A stretch of 64,000 bases of DNA, taken from positions 4,673,691 through 4,737,690 of the forward strand of contig NZ_CP036282.1 of the NCBI RefSeq assembly GCF_006974105.1, read 5' to 3'. The notes beneath the pieces are model-generated. The model was not told the DNA's origin, ran no database searches, and saw nothing but the letters and a program-made list of their open reading frames with translations. The position numbers and the translations under genes were made by a program. Below are positions 19,074-28,371 of the stretch, one piece after another; positions within the stretch are counted from its first letter, which is position 1, and every line of letters begins with the position of its first letter. Origin of the DNA: Rhodoferax aquaticus (GTDB lineage: Bacteria > Pseudomonadota > Gammaproteobacteria > Burkholderiales > Burkholderiaceae_C).

Positions 19074-19925
19074 TTAAGAAATCGTTGACGCGGGTTTGCG
19101 GTAAGCCTGCATCCAGGCCAAGCCTGCTTGCGTGGCCCCATTGTGCGCCCCTAGGCGTGGCCTGTATTCACACCCTACCCAGCCGCGGTAAGCCAAGCGA
19201 TCCAGCTCCGCCAACACAAAAGGGTAGTTCAGCTCGCCTTGGTCCGGCTCTTGGCGCATGGGCACGGAGGCAATTTGAACATGGCCCACGCGCCCCGTGG
19301 GCACATAGCTGCGCAGCTTGGTGGTGACGTCACCTTCCATGATTTGGCAGTGGTACAGGTCCATCTGCACGTGCAGATTAGCTGCCCCCACCTCAGCCAA
19401 GATGGCGTGGGCTTGGTCCTGGCGGGTCAGGTAGTAGCCGGGCATGTCGCGGGTGTTGATGGGCTCAATCAACAGCTGCACACCGTGAGCAGCGGCCTGC
19501 GCACAGGCCCAGCGCAAATTACTGCGATACGTGGCGTGCACCGCAGCCAAGTCAGCCGCATGGGCACTGGGCACCACGCCTGCCAGCACATGCAATTGGG
19601 TGCACTGCAGCGCTTGGGCGTATTCCAATGCCAAGCGCACGGTCGTTTGAAACTCAGCCTCGCGCCCTGGTACACAGGCCAAGCCACGCGCGCCCGCGTC
19701 CCACGCGGCTTGGTTGGCTGCGCTATCGGGCCCTGCTACCGGTGCGTTGAACAGCACCTGCACCAAGCCGTTGTCGGCCAAGCGCTGGGCAATGTCTTGT
19801 GGGGCGTGGCCGTACGGAAAGAAATACTCCACACCGGCAAACCCGTCTCGGGCCGCAGCGGCAAAGCGGTCCAAAAAGGGCAGCTCGGTGTACAGAAACG
19901 ACAGATTGGCGCAAAACCGGGGCAT
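19074..19925 (-). CDS. hydroxypyruvate isomerase / 2-oxo-tetronate isomerase-like protein
   Basis: 283 residues with the xylose-isomerase-like TIM-barrel features of the Hyi/OtnI family: RFCANLSFLYTELPFLDRF at the N-terminus, the metal glutamate in LLIEPINTRDMPGYYL, MDLYHCQIMEGD, GHVQIASVP and a final GWVGCEYRP glutamate. The family interconverts hydroxypyruvate and tartronate semialdehyde, or the four-carbon equivalents. No glyoxylate-carboligase or tartronate reductase gene is adjacent, so the pathway is uncertain. It lies just downstream of metW on the same strand. Confidence 0.82.
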   Translation of the reverse strand: MPRFCANLSFLYTELPFLDRFAAAARDGFAGVEYFFPYGHAPQDIAQRLADNGLVQVLFNAPVAGPDSAANQAAWDAGARGLACVPGREAEFQTTVRLALEYAQALQCTQLHVLAGVVPSAHAADLAAVHATYRSNLRWACAQAAAHGVQLLIEPINTRDMPGYYLTRQDQAHAILAEVGAANLHVQMDLYHCQIMEGDVTTKLRSYVPTGRVGHVQIASVPMRQEPDQGELNYPFVLAELDRLAYRGWVGCEYRPRLGAHNGATQAGLAWMQAYRKPASTIS

Positions 19926-19951
19926 GGTGCGTACAGGCTCTGCAGCGCGCT

Positions 19952-20533
19952 TTAGCGCGCCAGTTGGTACACCGAGGTGCCTGCCCGCAAATTGGGCGCA
20001 AAGCGCACGGTGCGGCCGTTTTGCACACCAAAGCTATCGACCACTTTGAGGCCATTTTTCTGGGCCAGCACGGCCAAATCGGCATGGGTGCCCACGCGGA
20101 TATTGGGTGTGTCGTACCACTGGTAAGGCAAGCGGCGGGTCACCGGCATGCGGCCTTTGAGCACGCTCAAGCGGTTGGGCCAATGCGCAAAGTTGGGAAA
20201 AGCCACAATGCCCATCCGCCCCACCCGCACGGTTTCGCGCAGCATGACTTCGGCATTGCGCAAGTGTTGCAGGGTGTCGATTTGCAGCACCACGTCAAAG
20301 CTGGCGTCGTCGAACATGGCCAAGCCTTCATCCAAATTGAGTTGGATCACGTTGACACCGCGCTTGACGCAGGCCAGCACATTGGCATCGGCAATCTCTA
20401 CGCCATAGCCCGTGCAGCCACGGGTGCGCTGCAGGTGGTCCAGCATGGCGCCGTCGCCGCAACCCAGGTCTAGCACCCGCGCGCCGTGTGGCACCAGTTC
20501 GGCCAGCGCATGCATGATGGAGGAATCGCTCAT
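19952..20533 (-). CDS. metW: MetW-family methyltransferase-like protein
   Basis: 193 residues, full length. The SAM-binding fold motif [17 protein letters not shown] and the MetW-specific ending region [19 protein letters not shown] are clear. MetW partners MetX in homoserine acylation, the first committed step of methionine synthesis. The start overlaps the metX stop by four bases (ATGA), so the two are translated as a unit. The ATG follows directly; no other start is needed. Confidence 0.95.
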   Translation of the reverse strand: MSDSSIMHALAELVPHGARVLDLGCGDGAMLDHLQRTRGCTGYGVEIADANVLACVKRGVNVIQLNLDEGLAMFDDASFDVVLQIDTLQHLRNAEVMLRETVRVGRMGIVAFPNFAHWPNRLSVLKGRMPVTRRLPYQWYDTPNIRVGTHADLAVLAQKNGLKVVDSFGVQNGRTVRFAPNLRAGTSVYQLAR

Positions 20534-21678
20534 GCTGTGACCTCCAGACTGCGATGAACACTATCAAAATAAGAGCTGACTACGCCCATATAACGGGCGT
20601 CATCGAGCAAAAAGGCATCGTGGCCGTGGGGCGCATCGATCTCGGCGTAACTCACGTCGCGCTTGTTGTCCAAGAGCGCTTTCACCATCTCGCGGCTGCG
20701 CTTGGGGCTAAAGCGCCAGTCGGTGGTGAAGCTCACCAGCAAAAACTTGCATGTGGCCCGCGCCAAGGCTTGGCTCAAGCTTCCGCCATAGGTGCGGGCC
20801 GGGTCAAAGTAGTCCAGCGCACGGGTGATGAGCAAATAGGTGTTCGCGTCAAAGTACTCGGCAAACTTGTCGCCTTGGTAGCGCAGGTAACTTTCAATCT
20901 GGAACTCCACATCCTGCGTGGAATACAGATAAGACCCCAACTCGCCTTTTTTCAGCGCGGTTTTAAGTTGCCGGCCAAACTTTTCGTTCATCACGTCATC
21001 ACTTAAGTAGGTGATGTGGCCAATCATGCGGGCAATGCGCAGGCCGCGTTTGGGAATGGTGCCGTGCTCGTAAAAGTGCCCGCCATGAAAGTCGGGGTCG
21101 GTCACGATGGCGCGGCGGGCCACTTCGTTAAACGCAATGTTTTCTGCCGTGAGGTTGGGCGCGCTGGCCACCACTACAGCGTGCTTCACGCGGTCGGGGT
21201 ATTGCAAGGTCCAGCTCAAGGCTTGCATGCCGCCCAAGGAGCCGCCCATCACCGCGGCCAAGGTTTGAATGCCCAGCACATCCAACAAGCGGGCCTGGGC
21301 GTTGACCCAGTCTTCCACGGTCACCACCGGAAAGTCTGCGCCGTACACCTTGCCGGTGTCGGGGTTGGTGTGCATGGGGCCGGTGGACCCAAAGCATGAG
21401 CCCAGGTTGTTCACGCCAATCACAAAAAAACGGTTGGTATCCAAGGACTTGCCTGGCCCAATCATGTTGTCCCACCAGCCCTGGCTTTTGGCTTGCCCCT
21501 CGTACACGCCCGCCACATGGTGCGAGGCATTGAGGGCGTGGCAAATCAACACAGCGTTGGACTTGTCGGCATTGAGCGTGCCGTAGGTCTCGTAGCTCAG
21601 GTGGTAGGCGCCCAGTGACGCACCGCTTTGCAAAGGCAAGCGGTCGGCAAAGTGCATGGTCTGTGGCGTAGCGTTCAT
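20530..21678 (-). CDS. metX: homoserine O-acyltransferase
   Basis: 382 residues from ATG 21678, matching the betaproteobacterial MetX form ([17 protein letters not shown] start; [11 protein letters not shown]; nucleophile serine in [15 protein letters not shown]; His near [11 protein letters not shown]). It transfers an acetyl or succinyl group to homoserine; the acyl donor cannot be assigned safely by eye. The leader carries a SAM-II-like riboswitch and an intrinsic terminator ending ten bases before the ATG, and no clear Shine-Dalgarno sequence. High SAM should therefore turn the operon off. Confidence 0.95.
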   Translation of the reverse strand: MNATPQTMHFADRLPLQSGASLGAYHLSYETYGTLNADKSNAVLICHALNASHHVAGVYEGQAKSQGWWDNMIGPGKSLDTNRFFVIGVNNLGSCFGSTGPMHTNPDTGKVYGADFPVVTVEDWVNAQARLLDVLGIQTLAAVMGGSLGGMQALSWTLQYPDRVKHAVVVASAPNLTAENIAFNEVARRAIVTDPDFHGGHFYEHGTIPKRGLRIARMIGHITYLSDDVMNEKFGRQLKTALKKGELGSYLYSTQDVEFQIESYLRYQGDKFAEYFDANTYLLITRALDYFDPARTYGGSLSQALARATCKFLLVSFTTDWRFSPKRSREMVKALLDNKRDVSYAEIDAPHGHDAFLLDDARYMGVVSSYFDSVHRSLEVTA

Positions 21679-21687
21679 GTGCAAAAC

Positions 21688-21733
21688 AAAAAACCCGGCG
21701 TTGCTAACTTATCGCTAAGGGCAAGGCCGGGTT
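21688..21733 (-). terminator. intrinsic terminator in the metX leader (attenuator)
   Basis: On the minus strand AACCCGGC (21733-21726) pairs with GCCGGGTT (21699-21692). Inside it TTGC pairs with GCAA and CTTA pairs with TAAG around a GCGA tetraloop, and six T follow (21693-21688). It ends ten bases before the metX start and lies directly after the riboswitch, so it is placed to stop transcription before the gene. Confidence 0.9.
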
Positions 21734-21737
21734 GGCT

Positions 21738-21790
21738 GGCGTCTTTAGCTGAACTTATTAAGCGCCCGCAAGCTGTAGCAAATCGGCGCG
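21738..21790 (-). promoter_or_regulatory. SAM-II-type riboswitch upstream of metXW
   Basis: Read on the minus strand, P1 is GCGCC (21789-21785) pairing with GGCGC (21666-62 of the same segment, i.e. 21766-21762). The loop begins with the conserved GATTTG and contains GCTTGC just before the P1 3' strand. The downstream single strand TTAATAAGTTCAGCTAAAG carries the conserved AGCTAAA. Spacing and order agree with the SAM-II (SAM_alpha) consensus as I know it. It precedes metX, the standard SAM-II target. Basis: seen in sequence plus recalled consensus; no covariance search was run. Confidence 0.85.
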
Positions 21791-21893
21791 CTCAAAGTAT
21801 AGCAAGCTCCACTTGCGTATGGCCATTCGCGAACACCGGTCATTGGGTGTCCACAAAAGCCCGGGGCGCGCAATCATTCCATAAACCGGAATA

Positions 21894-21920
21894 GTGAATT
21901 CACAACACAGGATATTCCTG
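21894..21920. promoter_or_regulatory. two adjacent palindromes upstream of the glutathione-transferase operon
   Basis: GTGAATTCAC (21894-21903) is a perfect 10-base palindrome. Five bases later CAGGATATTCCTG (21908-21920) has 5-base arms around a 3-base centre. They lie about 90-115 bases before the first gene of the redox operon, in the 330-base gap with metX. They are candidate sites for the LysR regulator encoded at the end of the cluster. Confidence 0.4.
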
Positions 21921-22008
21921 TTTTTGGGCAGCACAAATACAGTCTATCCATTCGCTTCAATTCGCGCGAATGCCTGTTCAAACCCATGACCAACCCAAGG
22001 AAACACCC

Positions 22009-22629
22009 ATGTCCATCAAGCTCCACCGCCATCCACTGTCCGGTCACTCGCACCGTGTGCAGCTCGGCTTATCTCTGCTTGGCATTCCCTACGAATTGGT
22101 CGAAGTCGACCTGATGAAGGGCGCGCACAAAACCCCTGAGTTCATTCAACACAGTCCTTTTGGCCAAGTCCCCGTGCTGGATGACCACGGGACCATGCTG
22201 TTCGACTCCAACGCCATTTTGGTGTACCTGGCTACGAAATACGACGCTGCCCGCAAGTGGCTGCCAACAGATCCCAAAGGCCAAGCCGATGTGCAGGCAT
22301 GGCTATCCGTAGCCGCTGGCCAGTTGGCATATGGCCCCGCTGCGGCACGTCTGATCACCGTGTTTGGCGCCAAGTACAACCCAGAGGAAGTGATTGGCCG
22401 CGCGCACCTTGTATTGAAAGTGATGGAGTCACAGCTTTCAGCGCGCCAATTCCTGGTTGGCAACAGCGCCACTTTGGCCGATATTGCGGCCTACAGCTAT
22501 GTCTGTGCGGCCCCAGAAGGTAATGTGGACTTGTCGAGCTATCCCAAGGTACGTGCTTGGTTGACACGCATTGAAGCGCTGCCCGGTTTTGTTGCTTTCC
22601 AAAAAACGCCCGTAGGTCTGGCTGCATAA
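22009..22629 (+). CDS. glutathione S-transferase
   Basis: 206 residues from ATG 22009 with AAGGAA ahead of it. The N-terminal thioredoxin-like domain ([30 protein letters not shown] with the cis-proline; [12 protein letters not shown] with the glutathione-binding Asp-Ser) and the all-helical C-terminal domain are complete. It is predicted to conjugate or reduce substrates with glutathione in the cytosol. It is the first gene of a redox cluster with a flavin/iron-sulfur fusion enzyme and a disulfide-reductase-like flavoprotein. Confidence 0.92.
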   Translation: MSIKLHRHPLSGHSHRVQLGLSLLGIPYELVEVDLMKGAHKTPEFIQHSPFGQVPVLDDHGTMLFDSNAILVYLATKYDAARKWLPTDPKGQADVQAWLSVAAGQLAYGPAAARLITVFGAKYNPEEVIGRAHLVLKVMESQLSARQFLVGNSATLADIAAYSYVCAAPEGNVDLSSYPKVRAWLTRIEALPGFVAFQKTPVGLAA

Positions 22630-22660
22630 GCCCATCCCACAAAGCGACGCGGAGTTGACT

Positions 22661-24727
22661 ATGCAAATTGCGAACACGGGCCCACAGCATCCCTTCCATG
22701 CGGGGGAACAATCGGTCCATGACCGCTTAGGTATTCGTGATCGCATGGTGGACCTGGGTCAGCGCGTGATTCGCGACGCCATGCCAGAGCAACACCAGCG
22801 CTTCTTTGAACAATTGCCGTTCATGCTGGTGGGCTCGGTGGATTCAGCCGGGCGGCCGTGGGCATCCGTGCTGGTTGGACAGCCTGGGTTTGTGCAGGCT
22901 AGCGACGCAAAACACTTGCGCTTCAAAGCCCGCCCAGTGACGGGAGACCCGTTGAACGAAGGGTTGACGGCGGACGCGCAACTTGGCTTCTTAGGTATAG
23001 AACTGCACACGCGACGACGCAACCGTGTCAATGGTCACGTGCTTGCCTCAGATACGCATGGCTTCAGTATTGAAGTAGATCAGTCCGTGGGCAATTGCCC
23101 TCAGTACATTCAAGGGCGCGAATTTCAGTGGGTGCGTGAAGCGACGGACCTCACGCCACGTGCCACCGAAGCGTTAGAGGCTTTGGACGCCAAGGCACAG
23201 ACCTTGATCGCCCGCTCTGACACACTGTTCGTGGCCACCCATGCCCCGCGCACGCAAGGCCTTAGCGATAGCCAAACTGGGCGGGGAGCAGACGTCTCTC
23301 ACCGCGGAGGTAGACCCGGTTTCGTCAAGATAGAGGACGAGCGCACCCTGCTCGTTCCGGACTTCACAGGCAACTTCTTTTTCATGACCTTGGGCAACTT
23401 GCAGTTGAACCCACGCGCTGGCATTGTGTTCATAGACTTTGAGACGGGTGACCTGCTCATGCTCACCGGTACCGCTGAAGTCGTATGGAGCGGCGACGAA
23501 CTAAAGGCTTTTGCGGGGGCCGAGCGCGCATGGCGCTTTCACGTGGAGTCAGGGTGGCGCTTTACTGACGCATTGCCCTTGCGCTGGTCCTTCCGGGAGC
23601 TCTCGCCCAACTCAGTCCTCACAGGCACTTGGGCCGAGGCCCAGGCAAAAGACAAAGCACAAGCCCTGGCGCAAACATGGCGCCCCTATCGCGTAAGTCG
23701 CATCGTGCAAGAAAGCGCTGTGATTCGGTCGTTCCATCTCACGCCCGCTGACGGCCATGCGGCACCCACGTTTCAGGCAGGCCAGCATTTGCCGATCCGT
23801 CTGAAAGCAGCCTCAGGTGAGTACCTGCATCGCACGTACACCATCTCTAATTCCCCCAGCGAATCCCTCCTGCGAATCAGCGTCAAGCGCGAAGGGCTAG
23901 CCTCGGGCCAGTTGCATGACCGAGTTCAAGAAGGCGATCTCATCGAAGCATTGGGCCCTAGGGGCCAGTTCACGATTCAGGACAAACTGCGGCGCCCTGC
24001 GGTCTTGATTGGCGCAGGGGTTGGCATTACGCCGATGGTGGCGTTTGCACGCCATCTCGTCATTGAAGGTTTTCGCAACCGCCGCACCCGGCCCCTGCAT
24101 GTCATCCAAGTGGCTCGCGATGCAGCACATCGCGCTTTCGGCAAAGAGTTGCTCGGGCTGGTAGCAGACGCCAAGGGCGCCATGGCCTTGCACACGGTGC
24201 TGAGCGCACCGCAAGGCGCACCGACCGGTGCCCACATAGGCCCACTCACCATCGATTTACTGAAGTCGATGCTTCCCTTTGACGACCATGAATTTTTTCT
24301 CTGCGGGCCCTCTGGCTTTATGCAGGGTTTGTACGATGGCTTGCGTGACTTAGGCGTACGTGATGAGCGCATCCAAGCCGAGGCTTTTGGCCCATCGGCC
24401 TTGAAGCGCCGCGCGGATGCAAGCGCTCAACGCCCCTCACCGCCGCTGCCACCGGCACAACAAGCGAGCGTGCATTTCAAGCGCACAGGTGACGCAGCGC
24501 AATGGACTCCTGGCCACGGCACGCTGTTGGAGTTTGCCGAAGGAAAAGGCTTGAACCCACCGTTCTCGTGCCGAGCCGGGCACTGCGGATCGTGTGCCAC
24601 GCGCATGACATCTGGCGTCGTGACCTACGCAGAGCCTCCCGCATGGCGACCCGGCGCCGGAGAGGTACTTTTATGCTGTGCCAAGCCTGCTTCAGGCAGC
24701 GAGCTTGCTATTGAGCTGGAACTGTAG
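22661..24727 (+). CDS. pyridoxamine-phosphate-oxidase-like / ferredoxin-reductase / 2Fe-2S ferredoxin fusion
   Basis: 688 residues from ATG 22661 (GGAG just before). Residues about 30-310 form an FMN-binding split-barrel domain ([37 protein letters not shown]). Residues about 340-570 are a ferredoxin-NADP-reductase-like unit with the flavin motif [14 protein letters not shown] loop [15 protein letters not shown] and [17 protein letters not shown]. The last 90 residues are a plant-type ferredoxin, CRAGHCGSC plus a later Cys in LLCCAKP. Electrons would pass from NAD(P)H through FAD to 2Fe-2S and perhaps FMN. It follows the glutathione transferase by 31 bases. Confidence 0.9.
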   Translation: MQIANTGPQHPFHAGEQSVHDRLGIRDRMVDLGQRVIRDAMPEQHQRFFEQLPFMLVGSVDSAGRPWASVLVGQPGFVQASDAKHLRFKARPVTGDPLNEGLTADAQLGFLGIELHTRRRNRVNGHVLASDTHGFSIEVDQSVGNCPQYIQGREFQWVREATDLTPRATEALEALDAKAQTLIARSDTLFVATHAPRTQGLSDSQTGRGADVSHRGGRPGFVKIEDERTLLVPDFTGNFFFMTLGNLQLNPRAGIVFIDFETGDLLMLTGTAEVVWSGDELKAFAGAERAWRFHVESGWRFTDALPLRWSFRELSPNSVLTGTWAEAQAKDKAQALAQTWRPYRVSRIVQESAVIRSFHLTPADGHAAPTFQAGQHLPIRLKAASGEYLHRTYTISNSPSESLLRISVKREGLASGQLHDRVQEGDLIEALGPRGQFTIQDKLRRPAVLIGAGVGITPMVAFARHLVIEGFRNRRTRPLHVIQVARDAAHRAFGKELLGLVADAKGAMALHTVLSAPQGAPTGAHIGPLTIDLLKSMLPFDDHEFFLCGPSGFMQGLYDGLRDLGVRDERIQAEAFGPSALKRRADASAQRPSPPLPPAQQASVHFKRTGDAAQWTPGHGTLLEFAEGKGLNPPFSCRAGHCGSCATRMTSGVVTYAEPPAWRPGAGEVLLCCAKPASGSELAIELEL

Positions 24728-24893
24728 GCCTACGCAAACCACACTCCGAACTGCCCCATGTTTCCATTGCCATTCTTTTCAGAAATCCCCTATGGGCTTG
24801 GCGAAGACACCGCTTGGCTCGGGCGAGACGTCATGCGTGACTTGCAAAAGCTACGCCACCATCAACCGACTAAACCCCAGCCAGGAACCTGCC

Positions 24894-25382
24894 ATGAGCA
24901 ATTCATCACCCCAACCCGCACCACGCCCACCTTTGCCACCTTTCACCCGCGAGACCGCGGCGCAGAAGGTGCGGCTTGCAGAGGACGCCTGGAACACGCG
25001 TGACCCCCAGCGCGTTGCCCTGGCCTATACCGTCGACACGCAATGGCGCAACCGGGCTGAGTTTCCGGTGGGGCGCCAAGAGGTTCAAGCGCTGCTCGAA
25101 CGCAAGTGGGCTCGCGAACTGGACTACCGCCTGATCAAAGAGCTTTGGGCCTTTGATGAGCATCGTATTTCAGTTCGATTTGCTTACGAATGGCGCGACG
25201 ACGCAGGGAACTGGTTTCGCTCCTATGGCAATGAGAACTGGGAATTCGACGCGCTTGGGTTCATGCACAAGCGCTTTGCCAGCATTAACGACAAGCCTAT
25301 CGCCGAGACTGAGCGAAAGTTCCACTGGCCCCAGGGACGCAGGCCCGACGACCACGCAAGCCTGAGCGATTTAGGCTTATGA
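24894..25382 (+). CDS. NTF2-like protein (DUF1348 type)
   Basis: 162 residues from ATG 24894 after CCAGGAA. The pattern [20 protein letters not shown], then [13 protein letters not shown], then [20 protein letters not shown] matches the DUF1348 branch of the NTF2/SnoaL fold, a cone-shaped pocket protein of unsettled function. It lies inside the glutathione-transferase redox cluster, 16 bases before the next gene. A gap of about 166 bases after the fusion gene contains no other clear gene. Confidence 0.85.
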   Translation: MSNSSPQPAPRPPLPPFTRETAAQKVRLAEDAWNTRDPQRVALAYTVDTQWRNRAEFPVGRQEVQALLERKWARELDYRLIKELWAFDEHRISVRFAYEWRDDAGNWFRSYGNENWEFDALGFMHKRFASINDKPIAETERKFHWPQGRRPDDHASLSDLGL

Positions 25383-25398
25383 ACCAGGAGACATTCCC

Positions 25399-26847
25399 AT
25401 GACCACCAACTCCATCGTTGAGACAGACGTTGCCATCATTGGTGCTGGCACGGCCGGCATGTCGGCCTACCGCGCCGCACTTGAACACACACCACGGGTC
25501 TTGTTGATTGAGAGCGGTGTCTACGGCACAACCTGCGCACGCGTGGGCTGCATGCCCAGCAAACTGCTGATTGCCGCCGCCGACGCGGCACACATGATGG
25601 CGATAGCACCACAGTTCGGCGTATCGGCGTCTGGCGTCAACGTGGACGGGCGCGCGGTGATGGCGCGGGTGCGCAGCGAGCGCGACCGTTTTGTGGGCTT
25701 CGTCGTCGACACCGTGGAGCATTGGCCAGCTGAGCACCGCATGCTGGGGCATGCCCGGTTTATAGACCAGCACACTCTGCAGGTCGGAGATACCCAAGTC
25801 CGTGCGCAACGCATCGTCATCGCAACAGGGTCGCGACCTGCTGTTCCTGAGGCATGGCGACAGGCCTTGGGGGAGCGGCTGATCATCAATGACGACGTGT
25901 TCGACTGGCAAGATCTGCCACGCTCTGTGGCCGTTGTGGGCACGGGCGTTATCGGCTTGGAACTCGCACAAGCGCTACACCGCTTAGGCGTTCGCGTGCG
26001 CCTGTATGGGCGCAGCGAGCGGGTTGGCCCCCTCACAGACCCCGAATTGCAAGCACTGTCGCTAGAGGTGTTCACACACGAGTTGCCACTGAGTGTCAAC
26101 CTTGCCCACATTGAGCCCCGACGCGAAGGCGACCGTGTCATCGTGCGTACCAGCAACCGCGCGGGCGATGTCCACGAAGAGGCATTCGATTGGCTGCTCG
26201 CTGCCACCGGACGCACGCCCAATGTCGACCAACTTGGCTTGGAGAACACCGGCATGCCGCGCGACGCCCGGGGAATACCTATACACGACCGCCACACAGC
26301 GCAGGTCGCCGGTCTGCCTATTTTCGTAGCGGGAGATGTCAACGAAGACCGTCCCCTATTGCACGAGGCTGCTGACGAGGGGCGCATTGCAGGTGGCAAT
26401 GCAGGGCTCTATCCGGATGCGCGCTTGCGTCCTCGGCGCGCTCCCTTGGCGGTCGTCTTCAGCGAACCGCAAATCGCGCTTGCAGGCGCCAGCCATGCGG
26501 AGTTGCGCTCTGCGGGCATTGATTTTGAAGTCGGGCGCGTGTCCTTCTCAGACCAAGGCCGCAGCCGCGTGATGGGCCGCAACCAAGGCGCTTTGCATGT
26601 CTATGGGGAGGTGGGGACGGGTCGCTTCCTTGGCGCAGAAATGCTAGGGCCCGCGGCAGAGCACTTAGGGCACTTGCTTGCCTGGTCTGTGCAGCGCGGT
26701 GATACGGTGCAGCAAATGCTTGACAGCCCGTTCTACCACCCGGTGGTAGAGGAGGGACTGCGCACCGCACTGCGGCAATTGCAGACTGCTTTGCGCTTGC
26801 CGCGCCCGAGTGACGAAGAATGCTTGGATTGCGGCCCCAAGTTTTGA
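25399..26847 (+). CDS. dihydrolipoyl-dehydrogenase-like flavoprotein disulfide reductase with C-terminal CxxC
   Basis: 482 residues. FAD-binding VAIIGAGTAGMSAYRAAL, the redox disulfide GTTCARVGCMPSKLL, NAD-binding VAVVGTGVIGLELAQAL and the FAD Asp in FVAGDVNEDRPLL are all present. The C-terminal base pair is FYHPVVEEGL, a variant of the usual HPT-x-SE. Unusually the protein ends with a further cysteine pair, CLDCGPKF, as mercuric and thioredoxin reductases do in other forms. No lipoyl-dehydrogenase complex genes are near. In this cluster it may reduce a glutathione- or thiol-linked partner rather than lipoamide. Confidence 0.88.
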   Translation: MTTNSIVETDVAIIGAGTAGMSAYRAALEHTPRVLLIESGVYGTTCARVGCMPSKLLIAAADAAHMMAIAPQFGVSASGVNVDGRAVMARVRSERDRFVGFVVDTVEHWPAEHRMLGHARFIDQHTLQVGDTQVRAQRIVIATGSRPAVPEAWRQALGERLIINDDVFDWQDLPRSVAVVGTGVIGLELAQALHRLGVRVRLYGRSERVGPLTDPELQALSLEVFTHELPLSVNLAHIEPRREGDRVIVRTSNRAGDVHEEAFDWLLAATGRTPNVDQLGLENTGMPRDARGIPIHDRHTAQVAGLPIFVAGDVNEDRPLLHEAADEGRIAGGNAGLYPDARLRPRRAPLAVVFSEPQIALAGASHAELRSAGIDFEVGRVSFSDQGRSRVMGRNQGALHVYGEVGTGRFLGAEMLGPAAEHLGHLLAWSVQRGDTVQQMLDSPFYHPVVEEGLRTALRQLQTALRLPRPSDEECLDCGPKF

Positions 26848-26899
26848 CATGAGCTTGGGGGTCCGTCACGGCAGCATCACGCCCATGGGCAATGACTAC

Positions 26900-26934
26900 T
26901 TGCCCCACGCCTGAGTGGCTGGCAAATGGGGCAA
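26900..26934. other. 8-base inverted repeat after the redox operon
   Basis: TTGCCCCA (26900-26907) and TGGGGCAA (26927-26934) are perfect complements 19 bases apart. There is no T run, so it is not a standard terminator. It lies 66 bases before the LysR gene and could be an operator or an RNA hairpin. Confidence 0.35.
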
Positions 26935-27004
26935 CTGGATTGAGATCCTGCAAACATGACTGTCGCCAGTAAACTCAATTCACTACGCCACCCAATGGAA
27001 CTTT

Positions 27005-27904
27005 ATGGACCGTTTTCACCTGATCAACGTCTTCGTCGCTGTGGTGGACACCAATGGATTCGCAGGGGCCGCCCGCAAACTCAGTATGTCGCCACCGGCA
27101 GTGACCCGGGCTATCAACGAGTTAGAGCAGCACCTGGGCCTGCGGCTACTCACGCGCACCACCCGCACCGTTCGGGTCACAGATGCAGGTGAACGCTATG
27201 TGCAAGACTGTAGGCGCATCTTGGCCGACATGCTGGAAGCCGATGAATCCGTCAGTGGCATGCATGCGTCGCCCAGAGGGCGCTTGACCATTTCAGCCCC
27301 CGTGTTGTTTGGTGGGCTCTACGTGACCCCGGTGATCACCGAATACCTGGCCCGCTACCCTGACGTCAGCGCGTCATGCTTGTTTCTAGACCGCATCGTC
27401 AACCTCGTGGATGAGGGGGTGGACGTTGCCGTGCGAATTGGTGAGCTACCCGACTCCTCCATGCAAGCCATTCGGGTGGGACAGGTCAGGCGCGTGATAT
27501 GCGCATCACCCGACTACCTTGCCAAGCACGGCATACCACTTGTCCCCGACGACCTGCACGCACACACCATCGTCTCGTCCAGCAGCGTGACGCCAAACCC
27601 TGTGTGGAAGCTGGTGGAAAACGGTGACATCAAAAGCGTTCACTTGGAGGCGCGAATGACAACATCCACCAACGACTCCGCATTGGCCGCAGCAGCAGCC
27701 GGCTTTGGCCTGACGCGCCTGCTCTCCTACCAAGTGGCCGAACACTTTCGCAACGGGACGCTCAAAACCGTGCTGACTGAATTCGAGCCCGCCGCATTGC
27801 CCGTGCATGTGGTGCACAGAGAAGGTAGGCATGCACCTCAGCGCGTACGTGCATTCATTGACCTGGCCGTAGAGCGCTTGCGCGCCGACCCTCGGCTGAA
27901 CTAG
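27005..27904 (+). CDS. LysR-family transcriptional regulator
   Basis: 299 residues. N-terminal MDRFHLINVFVAVVDTNGFAG then MSPPAVTRAINELEQHLG is a textbook LysR helix-turn-helix of the CrgA/DsdC-like branch common in Burkholderiales, followed by an effector domain with LTISAPVLFGGLYVTP. It lies 157 bases after the redox operon on the same strand and is the obvious candidate regulator for it; it could also be transcribed independently. Confidence 0.88.
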   Translation: MDRFHLINVFVAVVDTNGFAGAARKLSMSPPAVTRAINELEQHLGLRLLTRTTRTVRVTDAGERYVQDCRRILADMLEADESVSGMHASPRGRLTISAPVLFGGLYVTPVITEYLARYPDVSASCLFLDRIVNLVDEGVDVAVRIGELPDSSMQAIRVGQVRRVICASPDYLAKHGIPLVPDDLHAHTIVSSSSVTPNPVWKLVENGDIKSVHLEARMTTSTNDSALAAAAAGFGLTRLLSYQVAEHFRNGTLKTVLTEFEPAALPVHVVHREGRHAPQRVRAFIDLAVERLRADPRLN

Positions 27905-27980
27905 ACGCCACGACAAACATAGAGCCCTTGCGCCCCGATTTACCCTGCTCCTATTCACAACCCAGAAAGAGAGTCTGCCC

Positions 27981-28280
27981 ATGGCCGCCTACATCTACGG
28001 CAACATTGAAATCCACGACCCCGCGCTGTACGAAACCTACCGCGCCCAGGTGCCCGCCATGATCGCAGCGCACGGCGGGCGCTACTTGGTGCGTGGCGGC
28101 GCGGTGGAGGTGCTAGAAGGCGAGGGCAAAGCCCTGCGGCAAGTGATTCTGGAATTCCCCACCATGGCCCAGCTCAAAGCCTTTTACTTCTCCCCCGAAT
28201 ACACCGCCGCCAAAGCCATACGCCAGCGCGCAGCAACGGGTACCTTGGTGGCAATTGAGGGGGTGTTGCCTGCGGTGTGA
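27981..28280 (+). CDS. DUF1330-family protein
   Basis: 99 residues, a complete ferredoxin-like-fold DUF1330 protein: YIYGNIEIHDPALYETYRAQ at the N-terminus, AHGGRYLVRGGAVEVLEGE in the middle and the ending FYFSPEYTAAKAIRQRAA. AGAAAGAGAG precedes the ATG. Function of the family is not established. It follows the LysR gene by 76 bases. Confidence 0.9.
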   Translation: MAAYIYGNIEIHDPALYETYRAQVPAMIAAHGGRYLVRGGAVEVLEGEGKALRQVILEFPTMAQLKAFYFSPEYTAAKAIRQRAATGTLVAIEGVLPAV

Positions 28281-28371
28281 TTTGAGTTACTTGGTTGAAC
28301 CATGACAAATGCATGACGCAATGACTCACAAAATGCAGAATCCCTACTGCTCGCCCAGACTAAGGACACAC

